Positions 1-8,616 of a stretch of DNA of 64,000 nt are shown here, piece after piece (within the stretch, counting starts at the first letter, position 1; every line of letters begins with the position of its first letter). Source of the stretch: Poriferisocius sp965200775 (GTDB lineage Bacteria; Actinomycetota; Acidimicrobiia; Acidimicrobiales; Bin134). The translations under genes were made by a program, and so were the position numbers. The notes beneath the pieces were generated by a model. It searched no databases and was not told the origin of the DNA. It worked only from the letters and a program-made list of their open reading frames with translations. The DNA is taken from contig OZ241383.1 of assembly GCA_965200775.1 (NCBI GenBank), positions 1,550,001 to 1,614,000 on the forward strand. The letters are read 5' to 3'.

Positions 1-147
1 GCCCAACTTGCGGACCGTCTCCTTGTACACCGGCCCGCCGTGCTCACCCCCCAGCCCGTCCCGGCGCTCCGGCGTCATCAGGCCATCAAAGTAAGCCCGT
101 AGAGTGCGTTGCAGCTCGAGCTGGCTATCGGTCAGAGCAAGGAACAT
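1..147 (-). CDS. Acyl-CoA dehydrogenase, N-terminal fragment
   Basis: Only the first 49 codons lie in the window; the gene continues past the left edge. The translation starts MFLALTDSQLELQRTLRAYF, the amphipathic opening helix typical of acyl-CoA dehydrogenases (a FALTxxQ-like start followed by a helix ending near PERR). An AGGAG lies about 10 nt upstream of the ATG. It follows the double CaiB gene by 27 nt on the same strand and is probably the third gene of the cyclase-CaiB-dehydrogenase operon. No FAD-binding or catalytic residues can be checked because they lie outside the window. Confidence 0.7.
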   Translation of the reverse strand, partial: MFLALTDSQLELQRTLRAYFDGLMTPERRDGLGGEHGGPVYKETVRKLG

Positions 148-174
148 TTGCGGAAGCTACTCCTGGGCAGGGGT

Positions 175-2604
175 TCAGCCCCAGGCGGCGGGGCGGGTGC
201 CGATTACCTGGGCCTCGGCCAGGCGGGCGATCTCGGCGGCGTCGAGGCCGAGCACGTCGCTCAGGATCTCGTGGTTGTGCTGTCCGAGGGTGGGAGCGGG
301 GCGGCCGAGGCGGTGGTACTGGCCGTCGAACCGGCCCGGGAAGCTGGGATAGGGCACCCGGCCGACCACTGAGTGGTCCATCCACTGGTGGTGGCCTCGG
401 GCCACCAGCTGGGGGTTGTCGAGCGACACCCGCCCGGTTATCACCGGAGCAGCAGGCACTCCGGCGTCGAGCAGCTCGGCCACTGCGTCGTCACGGTCCC
501 GGGCCGTGGTCCACTCCCTTATGGCGGCGTCGATCTCATCGTGGTGAGCGTGGCGTTCATCCCGGCCGGCCCACTCCGCCCATTCGGGCCTGCCCACCAG
601 CGAGGCCAGTGCCGGCCACTGGGCGTCGTCGTCCACCGACACCACCACCCAGCGATCCTCGCCGGTGGCAGCGTATATGCCCTGGGGAGCGGCGTATGGA
701 GAGCGGTTGCCCTGACGTTGGAGGAGTTGGCCGTAAGCGGTCCACTCGATGACCTGCTCGGCGGCGGCGTTGAGCCCGGCCTCGATCAGCGGCACCTCCA
801 CCAGCTGGGCCTCGCCGGTCTGAGCCCGGTGCTCCACAGCCAGCAGCGTGGCGAACACGGCATGCATCCCGCCGAGCTGGTCGCAAATGCCCCGGGGCAC
901 CAGCGGCGGTCCCTCGGGGTCGCCGGTGAGGAAAGCCAACCCGCTGGCCTGCTCGATGGTCATGGCGAAACCGGTGCGGTCGCGCCACGGGCCGGTGAGG
1001 CCGAATGCGGGCATCCGCACCATGATGGCGTCGGGGTTCAACCGGTGAACCTCTTCCCAGTCGAGCCCGAAGTTCTCCACCACCCGGGGGGAGTAGTTCT
1101 CGATGACGATGTCGGACATCTCAACGAGCCGCTTCACCAGCGCCAAGCCGTCGTCGCTGGACAGGTCGAGTGTCACCGAGCGCTTGCCGGTGTTGGCCCC
1201 ATGGGTCACCGGGCTCCACTCCCACAGGTCGTCTCGCTTGAGCCCGCTGGCGAAGCGCATCCCGTCGGGACGCTGAATCGACTCCACCTTGATGACATCG
1301 GCCCCCAGAGCCGAAAACAGGCAAGAGGCCACCGGGCCGGCCCAGAACGTGGCCAAGTCGCACACCCTCATTCCGGCCAGCGGCAAAGACGGTTCGGACC
1401 GCACCGGAGCAGTTGTCGGCACCGGTTCCGACCGGCCTGGAGTTTCGAGCAGCTCTTCGTCGGCTTCACCCACCGACGGTGCCGGGAGCACCGGCCGGGA
1501 CGGGCGTTGGGAGAGCCGGTAGGGGGTGCGGGGTTGGGTGAACCCGCCGGGGTTGTCCACGTACACCCCTCGTTCGGCGAAATGGTCGATCTGGGCCACC
1601 CGGCTGCCGTCTCCGATGGGGGTCACCGGCACCCGCAACAGGGTGGCCTTCTCCACGATCTCGTCCACGGTGTGGGCCTTGGTGTAGCGGGCGATGCGCT
1701 GCCACACCTCTGCCCGGTTGTCCATCCTCCGGCTGGAGTCGGTCAGCACCGGGTCTTCGGCCATCTCCGGGTCGTCGATGACCACGCAGAAGTCCTTGAA
1801 CTGCTGGCCGGTGATGGTGCAAAACCCCACCCAGCCGTCCTTCGCGGGCTCCACCGAGGGGATCTCGATGGAACGGGCCCCGGTGCGGGAATCCGAGGCG
1901 TAGGCGGCGTAAAGGTGGGCGTAAACCACGAAACTGGTGGTCATGGCCTCGTAGGACGACACGTCCACGTGCTCGCCGGGGGTACCGTCTCGCCGGGCGG
2001 CCATGACGGCGGCCAGCCCCAGGGAAGCAGCGTTGGCGGCCACCAGGAACTCCCCCAGCTTCCCCCCCACCCCGAAGGGTGCCTCTCCGGGGATGCCCCG
2101 ACCGTCGGTGGAGCCAACCCAGGCTTGGAGGGTGAACTCATTGGCCGGACGCTGGTCCCACGGCCCCCCTCGCCCCCACGGCGAGATCGACAGCAGCACC
2201 ACCGCCGGGTTGCGCCGGGTCAGATCGTCGTGGCCCAACCCCATCGACTCCACCACCCCTGCTCCGAGATCCTCCAACACCACATCAGCGGTGGCGGCCA
2301 ACCCCAGGAACCGGTCCCGCCCTTCTTCGGTGGCGAGGTCGGCGGTGACGCTGCGCTTGCCGGCGTTGAGGAACCCGAAGAACGCCCCGTCACCGTGGTG
2401 GCCGCCGGCGGGCGACCCCGATGCCGACCACCCCCGCCACGGGTCACCACCGGGGGGTTCGACCTTGACTACCTCCGCTCCGGCGTCGGCGAACAGCTTG
2501 GCGGCATAGGCCCCTCCGATGGTGCGGGTGGCCTCGATCACCCGCACCCGGTCGAGGACCGCCCCGCCGGGAGTTCCAAGCAACCGACCGGTCATCTCCA
2601 CCAT
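175..2604 (-). CDS. Double-domain CaiB/BaiF family III CoA-transferase
   Basis: At 809 residues this is about twice the usual length of a family III CoA-transferase. Two complete CaiB/BaiF domains are visible, roughly residues 15-385 and 410-800, each opening with the Rossmann-like DxxxxxAGPxxxxxLaxLGAxVIKVE pattern. The enzymes move CoA between carboxylic acids through an aspartyl thioester. By my alignment the second domain keeps the aspartate (ICDQLGGMHA), while the first has Glu there (KLGEFLVAANA). The gene sits 37 nt downstream of the cyclase gene in one operon. Fused CaiB pairs are known in actinobacteria; the substrate is not evident. Confidence 0.88.
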   Translation of the reverse strand: MVEMTGRLLGTPGGAVLDRVRVIEATRTIGGAYAAKLFADAGAEVVKVEPPGGDPWRGWSASGSPAGGHHGDGAFFGFLNAGKRSVTADLATEEGRDRFLGLAATADVVLEDLGAGVVESMGLGHDDLTRRNPAVVLLSISPWGRGGPWDQRPANEFTLQAWVGSTDGRGIPGEAPFGVGGKLGEFLVAANAASLGLAAVMAARRDGTPGEHVDVSSYEAMTTSFVVYAHLYAAYASDSRTGARSIEIPSVEPAKDGWVGFCTITGQQFKDFCVVIDDPEMAEDPVLTDSSRRMDNRAEVWQRIARYTKAHTVDEIVEKATLLRVPVTPIGDGSRVAQIDHFAERGVYVDNPGGFTQPRTPYRLSQRPSRPVLPAPSVGEADEELLETPGRSEPVPTTAPVRSEPSLPLAGMRVCDLATFWAGPVASCLFSALGADVIKVESIQRPDGMRFASGLKRDDLWEWSPVTHGANTGKRSVTLDLSSDDGLALVKRLVEMSDIVIENYSPRVVENFGLDWEEVHRLNPDAIMVRMPAFGLTGPWRDRTGFAMTIEQASGLAFLTGDPEGPPLVPRGICDQLGGMHAVFATLLAVEHRAQTGEAQLVEVPLIEAGLNAAAEQVIEWTAYGQLLQRQGNRSPYAAPQGIYAATGEDRWVVVSVDDDAQWPALASLVGRPEWAEWAGRDERHAHHDEIDAAIREWTTARDRDDAVAELLDAGVPAAPVITGRVSLDNPQLVARGHHQWMDHSVVGRVPYPSFPGRFDGQYHRLGRPAPTLGQHNHEILSDVLGLDAAEIARLAEAQVIGTRPAAWG

Positions 2605-2641
2605 CCGTGGTTGGCAGCGGGCTCGTCGCCGGTGATCGGTG

Positions 2642-3544
2642 CTAGCCGATCACCACCGGGTTGATGGGACTTCCGGTGGCCCCGGTCACGTTCAGCGGGG
2701 ACACGGTGAGGAACCCCTCGTGGCAGCCGTCGGCCACCATCGAGGAGAAGTCCAGGAACTCCAGCATGTAGATGCCCGCTCCCACCAACAGGATCTTGTG
2801 AACGGTGAGGAAGTCGTTCTCGTCGAACGGGATCACCTCGATGGCCGCATTGTCCGACCCCACCGCCACAACATCGTGAGACATAAGCCACTCGGCCCCG
2901 TCGTTGTTGATGCCGGGCTGGGCGAAGGGCTGCTCGGCGCCGGGTTCGGCGTTGACCGACCACCACATGTCGAGGTAGCCGGTGCGCACCAGCACGGTGT
3001 CTCCGGCCTGCACCGGGGTTCCCTGGGCCTCGGCGCAAGCGGCCAGGTCGGCTCCTCCGATGGGGGTGCCTGGCTCCAGCCAGCGGTCGGCCCCGAAGTG
3101 GGACACCATGTCGAGCAACACGGCCCGGCCGGCGATGACCCCCACCTTCTCGATCCCGAGGCGGGACGCCCCGGTGTGGGTCTTCATGGCCTCCTTGGAG
3201 AACCCGTTGTAGTGCTTGTCCTCGCCGTACACATGGCACAGGGCGTCCATGTGGCTGGTTGTGTGGGAGGCGAACACCAGCACGTCCTCGTGAGCGCCGG
3301 TGCCCACGTGGCAGCCGTAATCGGCGTAGATGCCCTCGTCGGAGGCGTTCTGCAAGGTGAGCCGCATCGGCGTGCCCCGGTAGTCCATGAGGGGCACATT
3401 CTGCGACTGGATGGGGATGCCCAACGGGTAAACCTTCCCGGTGGTGATCGACGCGCTGGCCGCTTTCACCACCTCCGGGGTGAGCAGATTCAGCGCCCCC
3501 CGCTCGTCGTCGTCGCCCCATCTTCCCCAGTTGGTTTCAGCCAT
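2642..3544 (-). CDS. Cyclase-family (kynurenine formamidase-like) metal hydrolase
   Basis: A 300-residue protein with the cyclase/formamidase metal-binding motif HxxxHxDxxxH at about residues 94-104 (HTTSHMDALCH). The family comprises Mn/Zn amide or lactone hydrolases such as kynurenine formamidase and isatin hydrolase. It is the first gene of the leftward operon with the double CaiB and the acyl-CoA dehydrogenase, so hydrolysis of a cyclic amide or lactone that feeds a CoA pathway is plausible. The ATG is supported by a TAAGAT box exactly 6 nt upstream, which suggests a leaderless mRNA. The substrate is unknown. Confidence 0.85.
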   Translation of the reverse strand: MAETNWGRWGDDDERGALNLLTPEVVKAASASITTGKVYPLGIPIQSQNVPLMDYRGTPMRLTLQNASDEGIYADYGCHVGTGAHEDVLVFASHTTSHMDALCHVYGEDKHYNGFSKEAMKTHTGASRLGIEKVGVIAGRAVLLDMVSHFGADRWLEPGTPIGGADLAACAEAQGTPVQAGDTVLVRTGYLDMWWSVNAEPGAEQPFAQPGINNDGAEWLMSHDVVAVGSDNAAIEVIPFDENDFLTVHKILLVGAGIYMLEFLDFSSMVADGCHEGFLTVSPLNVTGATGSPINPVVIG

Positions 3545-3550
3545 GGGGTG

Positions 3551-3556
3551 ATCTTA
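3551..3556 (-). promoter_or_regulatory. Leaderless-type -10 box of the cyclase operon
   Basis: On the minus strand TAAGAT is followed by 6 nt and then the ATG at 3544. TANNNT-N6/7-RTG is the usual actinobacterial leaderless promoter layout and recurs many times in this window. Confidence 0.6.
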
Positions 3557-3615
3557 GTTTCGCAGGCAATGACCGGTCACCCCGGCGGGTAGAGGATCGA
3601 GCGCTTGCGGCTCGC

Positions 3616-3852
3616 TTAGCCGGTGGACAGGTGGCCCAGCTCGCCGCCAACCTCCACGACATCGCCGGGGCGGGCTTTGATCGATATGAGCGTGCCATCA
3701 ATGGGCGATTCGATCTCCAATTCGGTCTTGTCTGCGTTCACCGTGATCAACGGTTGTCCCGCCACCACATCCTCGCCTTCGGCCACATGCCACTCCACGA
3801 CCTCAATCTCTTCGATCGTGAGGCCGACTTTGGGCACGATGATTGGGGTCAT
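3616..3852 (-). CDS. Free-standing lipoyl (biotin/lipoyl attachment) domain protein
   Basis: This 78-residue protein is nothing but one lipoyl domain: the beta-barrel start PIIVPKVGLTIEEIEVVEW, the attachment loop NADKTELE with Lys42 as predicted lipoylation site, and the closing GDVVEVGGELGHL strand. In 2-oxoacid dehydrogenases this domain is normally the N-terminus of a 400-residue E2; here no E1-binding or acyltransferase domain follows and the stop is clean. It overlaps the upstream crotonase gene by ATGA and ends the operon that encodes E1-alpha and E1-beta, so it is the likely swinging-arm acceptor for E1. Biotinylation is less likely because the loop is DKT rather than MKM. Confidence 0.85.
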   Translation of the reverse strand: MTPIIVPKVGLTIEEIEVVEWHVAEGEDVVAGQPLITVNADKTELEIESPIDGTLISIKARPGDVVEVGGELGHLSTG

Positions 3853-4643
3853 TGGCCCTCAAATCGGGGAGACCGCTTCTCCAGGAAAGCTTTCATGCCT
3901 TCCTTTTGGTCGCCCGCCGCGAACAGGAGCGCGAACTCCTGCAGGACATATTCGATCCCCCGGTCGAGGTCCATCTCGCTGCCGATGTTCACCGCTCGCT
4001 TTGCCGCGGCCAGTGCCAACGGGCTGCGCTGCGCCAAGGCACCGGCCAACTCCGCGGTAGCAGTTTCCAGTTCGGCTCGAGCCACGAGGCGATTCACCAG
4101 CCCGATGCGATGGGCCTCGGCCGCCGGCCAAGCCTCACCCAGCATGAGGATTTCCTTGGCGATGGCCCGCCCCACCCAGCGGGTTATGCGCACTGCCGCT
4201 CCTGCACCCGGAATGACCCCCACCCTGGCCTCAGCGAGGCCGAAGGTGGCGTCTTGGGAGGCGACGACCAAGTCGCAGCACAGCGTCAGCTCGGTTCCTC
4301 CGGCAATGCAGTGGCCGTGGACCGAAGCCACCACGGGGACCTTCACCGTTTCGATGGCGTGGAACAGATCGATCCAGTCCCGGTTGCTGTCGCGAACTTC
4401 GAATGGGCCGCTGCCGGCCAGTTCGGCCAGGTCGGCACCGGTGCAGAAGGCCCGGTCCCCGGCACCGCGGATCACCACTACACGCACTTCCGGATTGGCG
4501 TCGCATTCGAGCAACCGCTCCTTGGCCGCCACCAGCATTTCGTTCGTAAACGCGTTCAGTTTGTCGGGTCGGTTGATAACGATGGTGGCGACCGGACCAT
4601 CGCGTTCCATCAGGATGTGATCGGTCCGGATTCGGTCGGTCAC
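3849..4643 (-). CDS. Enoyl-CoA hydratase/isomerase (crotonase fold)
   Basis: A 264-residue crotonase. The first oxyanion-hole segment is AFCTGADLAEL (about residues 65-75) and the second is HGHCIAGGTELTL (about 110-122), followed by FGLAEARVGVIPGAGA, where the acidic catalytic positions of hydratases lie. Length is normal. It overlaps E1-beta upstream (ATGA at 4640-4643) and the lipoyl protein downstream, so all are translationally coupled. It probably hydrates or isomerises an unsaturated acyl-CoA in the same pathway as the E1/thiolase genes; the exact reaction cannot be read from sequence. Confidence 0.85.
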   Translation of the reverse strand: MTDRIRTDHILMERDGPVATIVINRPDKLNAFTNEMLVAAKERLLECDANPEVRVVVIRGAGDRAFCTGADLAELAGSGPFEVRDSNRDWIDLFHAIETVKVPVVASVHGHCIAGGTELTLCCDLVVASQDATFGLAEARVGVIPGAGAAVRITRWVGRAIAKEILMLGEAWPAAEAHRIGLVNRLVARAELETATAELAGALAQRSPLALAAAKRAVNIGSEMDLDRGIEYVLQEFALLFAAGDQKEGMKAFLEKRSPRFEGQ

Positions 4644-5617
4644 GAGACAAGCTCCCTGGCCGCTTCCACTACCAGGTCGGCACCTGGCAGCACGAACGAC
4701 TCAAGCGGCGGGCTGAAGGGCACGGGTGTGAACGGCGCGGCCACCCGCTGGATCGGGGCATCGAGGTGGTCGAAAGCCTCGGCTTGCAGAAATGCAGCAA
4801 CCTCGGCACCGATACCGCCGAATCCCACCGTTTCCTGCACGAGCAGCATCCGATTGGTTCGTCTTATCGAACCGATCAGGGTCTTCGTGTCGAGCGGCTG
4901 GACCGACCTCAGGTCGATGAGTTCCACGTCGACACCGTCGGCGACCAGCTGCTCAGTGGCATCCTGACCCGGCCGGCGCCCACCCCCCCAGCACACGATC
5001 GTCAGGTCGCTGCCCGACCGGATGGTGTCCGCCTCGCCGAAGGGAATCACGAAGTCCGCATCATCGGGTACCTCGCCGCGAAGCTGGAGAAGGGCCTTGT
5101 GCAGGAGCACGATGCATGGATCGTCGTCGCGGATGGCCCAGCGCAACATCCCACAGACGTCGGTTGGCGTGGCCGGTGTGGCCACCTTCAGCCCGGGGAG
5201 GCTGCCGAGCCAGGCCTCGAAAGTGCCAGAGTGCTGGGGGCCAGCGTTCAGGCGACCTCCGGCGAAGCTGGTGACGGTGATCGGCATGGCCGTCTGACCA
5301 CCTGACATGTAGCGGATCTTCGCCATCTGGTTCACCACCTGGTCCATGCAGGCCGGGAAGAAGTCGGCGAAGGAGATTTCCACCACGGGGCGGAGTCCCG
5401 TAATGGCGGAACCCACCGCGGCTCCCATGAAACCGACCTCACCGGCGGGCGTGTCGCGCACCCGATCAATGCCGAACTCGGTTTGAAGTCCTCGGGTCTG
5501 GGCAAAGATGCCATCGGGCCGGCCGATGTCCTCGCCCATCAGGAACACGCTCGGATCCCGCTCGAGTTCCGAACGCAGCGCTGCCGACACGGCCTGGAAG
5601 TACTTCATCACCGGCAT
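4640..5617 (-). CDS. 2-oxoacid dehydrogenase E1 component, beta subunit
   Basis: This is a transketolase-like pyrimidine-binding plus C-terminal domain protein of the PdhB/AcoB/BkdB type. Visible motifs are FLMGEDIGRPDGIFAQTRGL near the N-terminus, EISFADFFPACMDQVVNQ (about 85-102) and the C-terminal LLVQETVGFGGIGAEVAAF. A longer reading frame reaches 5713, but I place the start at 5617: it gives the usual length of 325 residues, has GGAGAG-like purines upstream, and lies 1 nt after the E1-alpha stop. With E1-alpha it should form the alpha2beta2 thiamine-diphosphate enzyme that decarboxylates a 2-oxoacid and transfers the acyl group to lipoamide. Confidence 0.9.
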   Translation of the reverse strand: MPVMKYFQAVSAALRSELERDPSVFLMGEDIGRPDGIFAQTRGLQTEFGIDRVRDTPAGEVGFMGAAVGSAITGLRPVVEISFADFFPACMDQVVNQMAKIRYMSGGQTAMPITVTSFAGGRLNAGPQHSGTFEAWLGSLPGLKVATPATPTDVCGMLRWAIRDDDPCIVLLHKALLQLRGEVPDDADFVIPFGEADTIRSGSDLTIVCWGGGRRPGQDATEQLVADGVDVELIDLRSVQPLDTKTLIGSIRRTNRMLLVQETVGFGGIGAEVAAFLQAEAFDHLDAPIQRVAAPFTPVPFSPPLESFVLPGADLVVEAARELVS

Positions 5618-5618
5618 G

Positions 5619-6644
5619 TCACCGGCTCTCCGGTGCAGAGCTGAACGGGTTGGCGTAGACATGGTCCATAGCCGCCTCCGGGGCCGGAAAAGAGCCTGCC
5701 CGTCCAAACTCAACCGCTATCTCGACCTCGCGGGCCACATCGGATTCCAGGTCTTCGAGCCAGCCGTCGTTGATGACACCGGCTGACTTCAACCGTTCCA
5801 CCAACTTGACGATCGGGTCCCGCTCCGTCACCGAGGCCAGTTCTTCGGGGTCCCGATAGCGCTGGGCGTCGCCCTCGAAGTGCCCCGCCCAGCGGCGGAC
5901 GCGGATTTCGAGCATTTGCGGCCCCTGACCTTGCCGGGCGGCCTCAACCACTCGCCGGGTGGCCCGTCGCACTTCGATGGCGTCCTCACCGTCAATGACT
6001 TCGGCGGAAATCCCGTAGGCGACGCCGCGGTCGGCCAGCGAATCGACGCTCACGTGAACGTTGTAGGGGGTGAGCTCAGCGAAGCCGTTCACCTCCGCGA
6101 TGAACACGACGGGCAGCCTCCAGAGCGCGGCGAGGTTCATCGCTTCATGCACAGCCCCCTGGGCTGAAGCCCCCTCGCCGAAAAACGTGACAGCCACCTC
6201 ATCGGCCCCCCGCAACCGAGACGAAAGAGCCGCGCCCACTGCAATCGGTTGGCCCGCTCCCAGGATGCCGTTTGCGCCCAGTATTCCCAGTGAGGTCGAG
6301 AAGATGTGCATCGACCCACCCTTGCCTCGGCAGTAGCCGTTGTCCTTGCCCATCAGCTCGCCCATCATCGGCCCCATTTCTGCCCCTTTGGCCAGAATGT
6401 GTCCATGGCCCCGATGGGTGGCAGTGATGCGGTCGGTGGTTTCGAGCATTCCGACCACCCCGGCGGGGATGCTCTCCTGCCCTATACACAGATGGATGAA
6501 GCCCGGGATCTCACCGGCCGAAAACAACTCCCGAGTCCGCTCCTCGAAGCGCCGGATCCGGACCATGAGCCGGAGCAGATCTTGCGCCTCGTGGCCCTCT
6601 ATGCCCAGATGAGCGGTTTCGTCCACGGTCCGGCTCCCTGTCAC
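5619..6644 (-). CDS. 2-oxoacid dehydrogenase E1 component, alpha subunit
   Basis: A 341-residue PdhA/AcoA-like subunit. The thiamine-diphosphate motif is present as GEGASAQGAVHEAMN (residues 156-170, with GEG in place of the common GDG) and closes with EVNGFAELTP (about 184-193). GKGGSMHIF (107-115) and the RGHGH loop are also typical. It most resembles acetoin or branched-chain type E1 alpha chains. It overlaps the thiolase gene by ATGA and is 1 nt from E1-beta. The 2-oxoacid substrate is unknown; the neighbouring crotonase and thiolase suggest an acyl product that is then cleaved or extended as a CoA ester. Confidence 0.9.
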   Translation of the reverse strand: MTGSRTVDETAHLGIEGHEAQDLLRLMVRIRRFEERTRELFSAGEIPGFIHLCIGQESIPAGVVGMLETTDRITATHRGHGHILAKGAEMGPMMGELMGKDNGYCRGKGGSMHIFSTSLGILGANGILGAGQPIAVGAALSSRLRGADEVAVTFFGEGASAQGAVHEAMNLAALWRLPVVFIAEVNGFAELTPYNVHVSVDSLADRGVAYGISAEVIDGEDAIEVRRATRRVVEAARQGQGPQMLEIRVRRWAGHFEGDAQRYRDPEELASVTERDPIVKLVERLKSAGVINDGWLEDLESDVAREVEIAVEFGRAGSFPAPEAAMDHVYANPFSSAPESR

Positions 6645-7831
6645 ACCGGGCCTTCGAGCAACGTAACGGCCACCGCGGCGTTGTCGGTGGCTATCCAGCC
6701 GCCCGCGTTCTGGGTCAGAGCCCAGCGGGCCCCGGCCACCTGCCGGTCTCCCGCCCGCCCCCGGAGTTGCTCTGCGGCTTCCACAATCTGAGCGATCCCG
6801 GTCGCGCCAATCGGGTGGCCCCGGGCCAACAACCCCCCGCTCGGGTTGACCACGAGGTCTCCGCTGTAAGTCGTCCGGTCCTCCCGGATGAGCCGGGCCC
6901 CCTGGCCGGGAGAGGCCAAGCCGATGTCCTCGTAGAGCTTGATCTCCGCCGACGCCGTGGCGTCGTGAAGTTCCGCGAGGTCAAGATCGTTCGCCTCTAT
7001 CCCAGCCCGCTTGAACGCTCGCCGTGAGGCCCGGCAAACGGCGTTGTCCTCGTCTCCGGGGGCAGAGCCCGATGCAAGCACCGATGCCGCCACCCGTACT
7101 CCCTGCCTGTCAAGTCGCTCGGCAACCCGCTCCGACACCAAAACGGCTGCGGCGGCACCGTCGGAAACAGGGCTGCACATCGGCACCGTGAGCGGAGACA
7201 CCACCTCACGGGCCGCCAGTACTTCTTCCACCGAGGTCTCTCCGCCGTATTGGGCCCGGGGGTTTGCCGATCCGTGCCGCTGGTTCTTCACCGCTACGAG
7301 AGCGAAGTCCTCAGCAGTGGTCCCATAGCGCTCCATGTGATCCCGAGCAAGAGACGCATACAGATCCATGAAGTAGGAGCGATTGGATGCAGCCGGACCC
7401 TCTGGACCGAAGACCTCCTCCACATCGGCCGCACCACCGATGGCCGCGAAGCTCTTGGCCTTGTCGGGGTGGGTCATCTTTTCGGCCCCCACCGCCAGCA
7501 CGATCTCGTACTCACCTGCGGCTATCGACTGCATGGCGAGCTGGAATGCCGATGAGGCCGATGCGCAGGCGTTCTCGATGTTGTAGATCGGGATGGAGTC
7601 GAAGCCGGCGGTACGAAGGGAAACCTGGCCGGCCACCATCTCCTGGCCGGTGATCGAGCCACCGATGGCGTTGGCAAAGAACGCGGCCTGCACACGAGAA
7701 GTGTCGGTACCGACGTCGGCCACCGCAGCCCCGACGGCCTCGGAGGTGAGCTGCTTCAGAGTGGTTTCGAGGTTGCGACCGAACGGCGTCATGCCGACAC
7801 CCGCTACATGAACCGTATGGGGTCGAGTCAA
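6641..7831 (-). CDS. SCP2/lipid-transfer-type thiolase
   Basis: A 396-residue thiolase-superfamily protein. The nucleophile is Cys89 in NIENACASASSAF and the conserved histidine is in GGLLARGHPIGATG (about 330-343). At the C-terminus QNAGGW takes the place of the second Cys (CxGG), as in the SCP2-thiolase and acetyl-CoA acetyltransferase-like subgroup. It lies between the CMD gene and E1-alpha with 4-nt overlaps on both sides. In this operon it could thiolyse a 3-oxoacyl-CoA; because no E2 acyltransferase is encoded, acting on an acyl-lipoyl intermediate is a speculative alternative. Confidence 0.85.
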   Translation of the reverse strand: MTRPHTVHVAGVGMTPFGRNLETTLKQLTSEAVGAAVADVGTDTSRVQAAFFANAIGGSITGQEMVAGQVSLRTAGFDSIPIYNIENACASASSAFQLAMQSIAAGEYEIVLAVGAEKMTHPDKAKSFAAIGGAADVEEVFGPEGPAASNRSYFMDLYASLARDHMERYGTTAEDFALVAVKNQRHGSANPRAQYGGETSVEEVLAAREVVSPLTVPMCSPVSDGAAAAVLVSERVAERLDRQGVRVAASVLASGSAPGDEDNAVCRASRRAFKRAGIEANDLDLAELHDATASAEIKLYEDIGLASPGQGARLIREDRTTYSGDLVVNPSGGLLARGHPIGATGIAQIVEAAEQLRGRAGDRQVAGARWALTQNAGGWIATDNAAVAVTLLEGPV

Positions 7832-8508
7832 CGGAACACGCCTCGATGCGGCGGCGCGGCGGCAGCTAACTCGAGGGTCTCCTCGATCTGCGTTGGTGAC
7901 GCACCCATGCGCCTAGCGTTGTCGAGGTGGAGTCGGAATCCCGGCCCGTACCGATGTGTCGGGGTGGCGTCGGCGGCCATGTAAACGAGTTCCTTGGTTC
8001 TGGCGTCGAGAACATCGGTCTCCCAGGCCACGGCGCAGAACTCGAAGAACTGCCGGTAGGCACTGGGCGAGAGACGCAGTAGCCCATCCAAGAAGCCGGG
8101 GATCTGGGCGTCTAGGCGGGTCCAGTAACTTGAGTTGGCCTCGTACTGTTCCTTGAGGGCGGCCTGTTCTGGGGTCAACTCGTGGGAAAGAGCGGTGGGT
8201 TCCAACTCCTCAACTATGGGCCTCAGCTCGCGTATCCCCTCGTGGAGGGTGTGCATTCCCAGCGGTGCAACCAACATGAGAATGCAGGAAAGCTGTTCAG
8301 GGGTGGCTCCGAGTTCCGCCGCCTCTCGGCCGTGCCTCTTCATCCCCTCGACGTCGAGTGCGGTCGGGGCCGCGGCTAGCCCGAACCGGATCAAGGAACG
8401 CTCAAGTTCCGTGAGCCCCTCACCTGCCTCCTCGCCGGCCGTCGCGGCTCGGGCGATGTCGCGGAGATCATCGATCGTGGCCGGCTCGCGGTTCTGGCCG
8501 TTGGACAT
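7828..8508 (-). CDS. Carboxymuconolactone decarboxylase (CMD/AhpD-fold) family protein
   Basis: A 226-residue all-helical protein with two CMD-like halves, around residues 40-110 and 145-220; the second contains TKELVYMAADATPTHRYGPG and LHLDNARRMGAS. The peroxidatic CxxC of AhpD proteins is absent, so it is more likely a decarboxylase or lactone-type enzyme or a structural homologue. The open frame extends to 9225, across the divergent gene, but GGGGAG lies 10 nt upstream of the ATG at 8508 and the family homology begins there. It is the first gene of the leftward E1 operon and overlaps the thiolase by ATGA. Confidence 0.75.
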   Translation of the reverse strand: MSNGQNREPATIDDLRDIARAATAGEEAGEGLTELERSLIRFGLAAAPTALDVEGMKRHGREAAELGATPEQLSCILMLVAPLGMHTLHEGIRELRPIVEELEPTALSHELTPEQAALKEQYEANSSYWTRLDAQIPGFLDGLLRLSPSAYRQFFEFCAVAWETDVLDARTKELVYMAADATPTHRYGPGFRLHLDNARRMGASPTQIEETLELAAAAPPHRGVFR

Positions 8509-8542
8509 GGAGTTGAGTCTCCCCATCCAGAGCCGGCAAAGA

Positions 8543-8570
8543 AAGGGACAAAATACCCTTCCTTGAGGGT
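8543..8570. promoter_or_regulatory. Inverted-repeat candidate operator in the divergent spacer
   Basis: The 108-nt spacer between the two divergent operons contains AAGGG-N8-CCCTT (8543-8560), and ACCCT-N6-AGGGT overlaps it (8555-8570). The core AGGGACAAA recurs at 13533, upstream of the transporter operon. Position and repetition suggest a regulator site; the LuxR protein encoded at 22244 is the obvious candidate, by inference only. Confidence 0.5.
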
Positions 8571-8616
8571 GGCGCCAGGCCTCAGTATCGACCCCTGAAC
8601 CAAGGAGGGGGTCTGC

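Noticed and set aside
373..2664. A 763-codon plus-strand open frame opposite the double CaiB gene
   Set aside because: High-GC shadow: the minus frame has full CaiB homology along its length, while the plus translation is rich in His/Gly/Pro with no domain.
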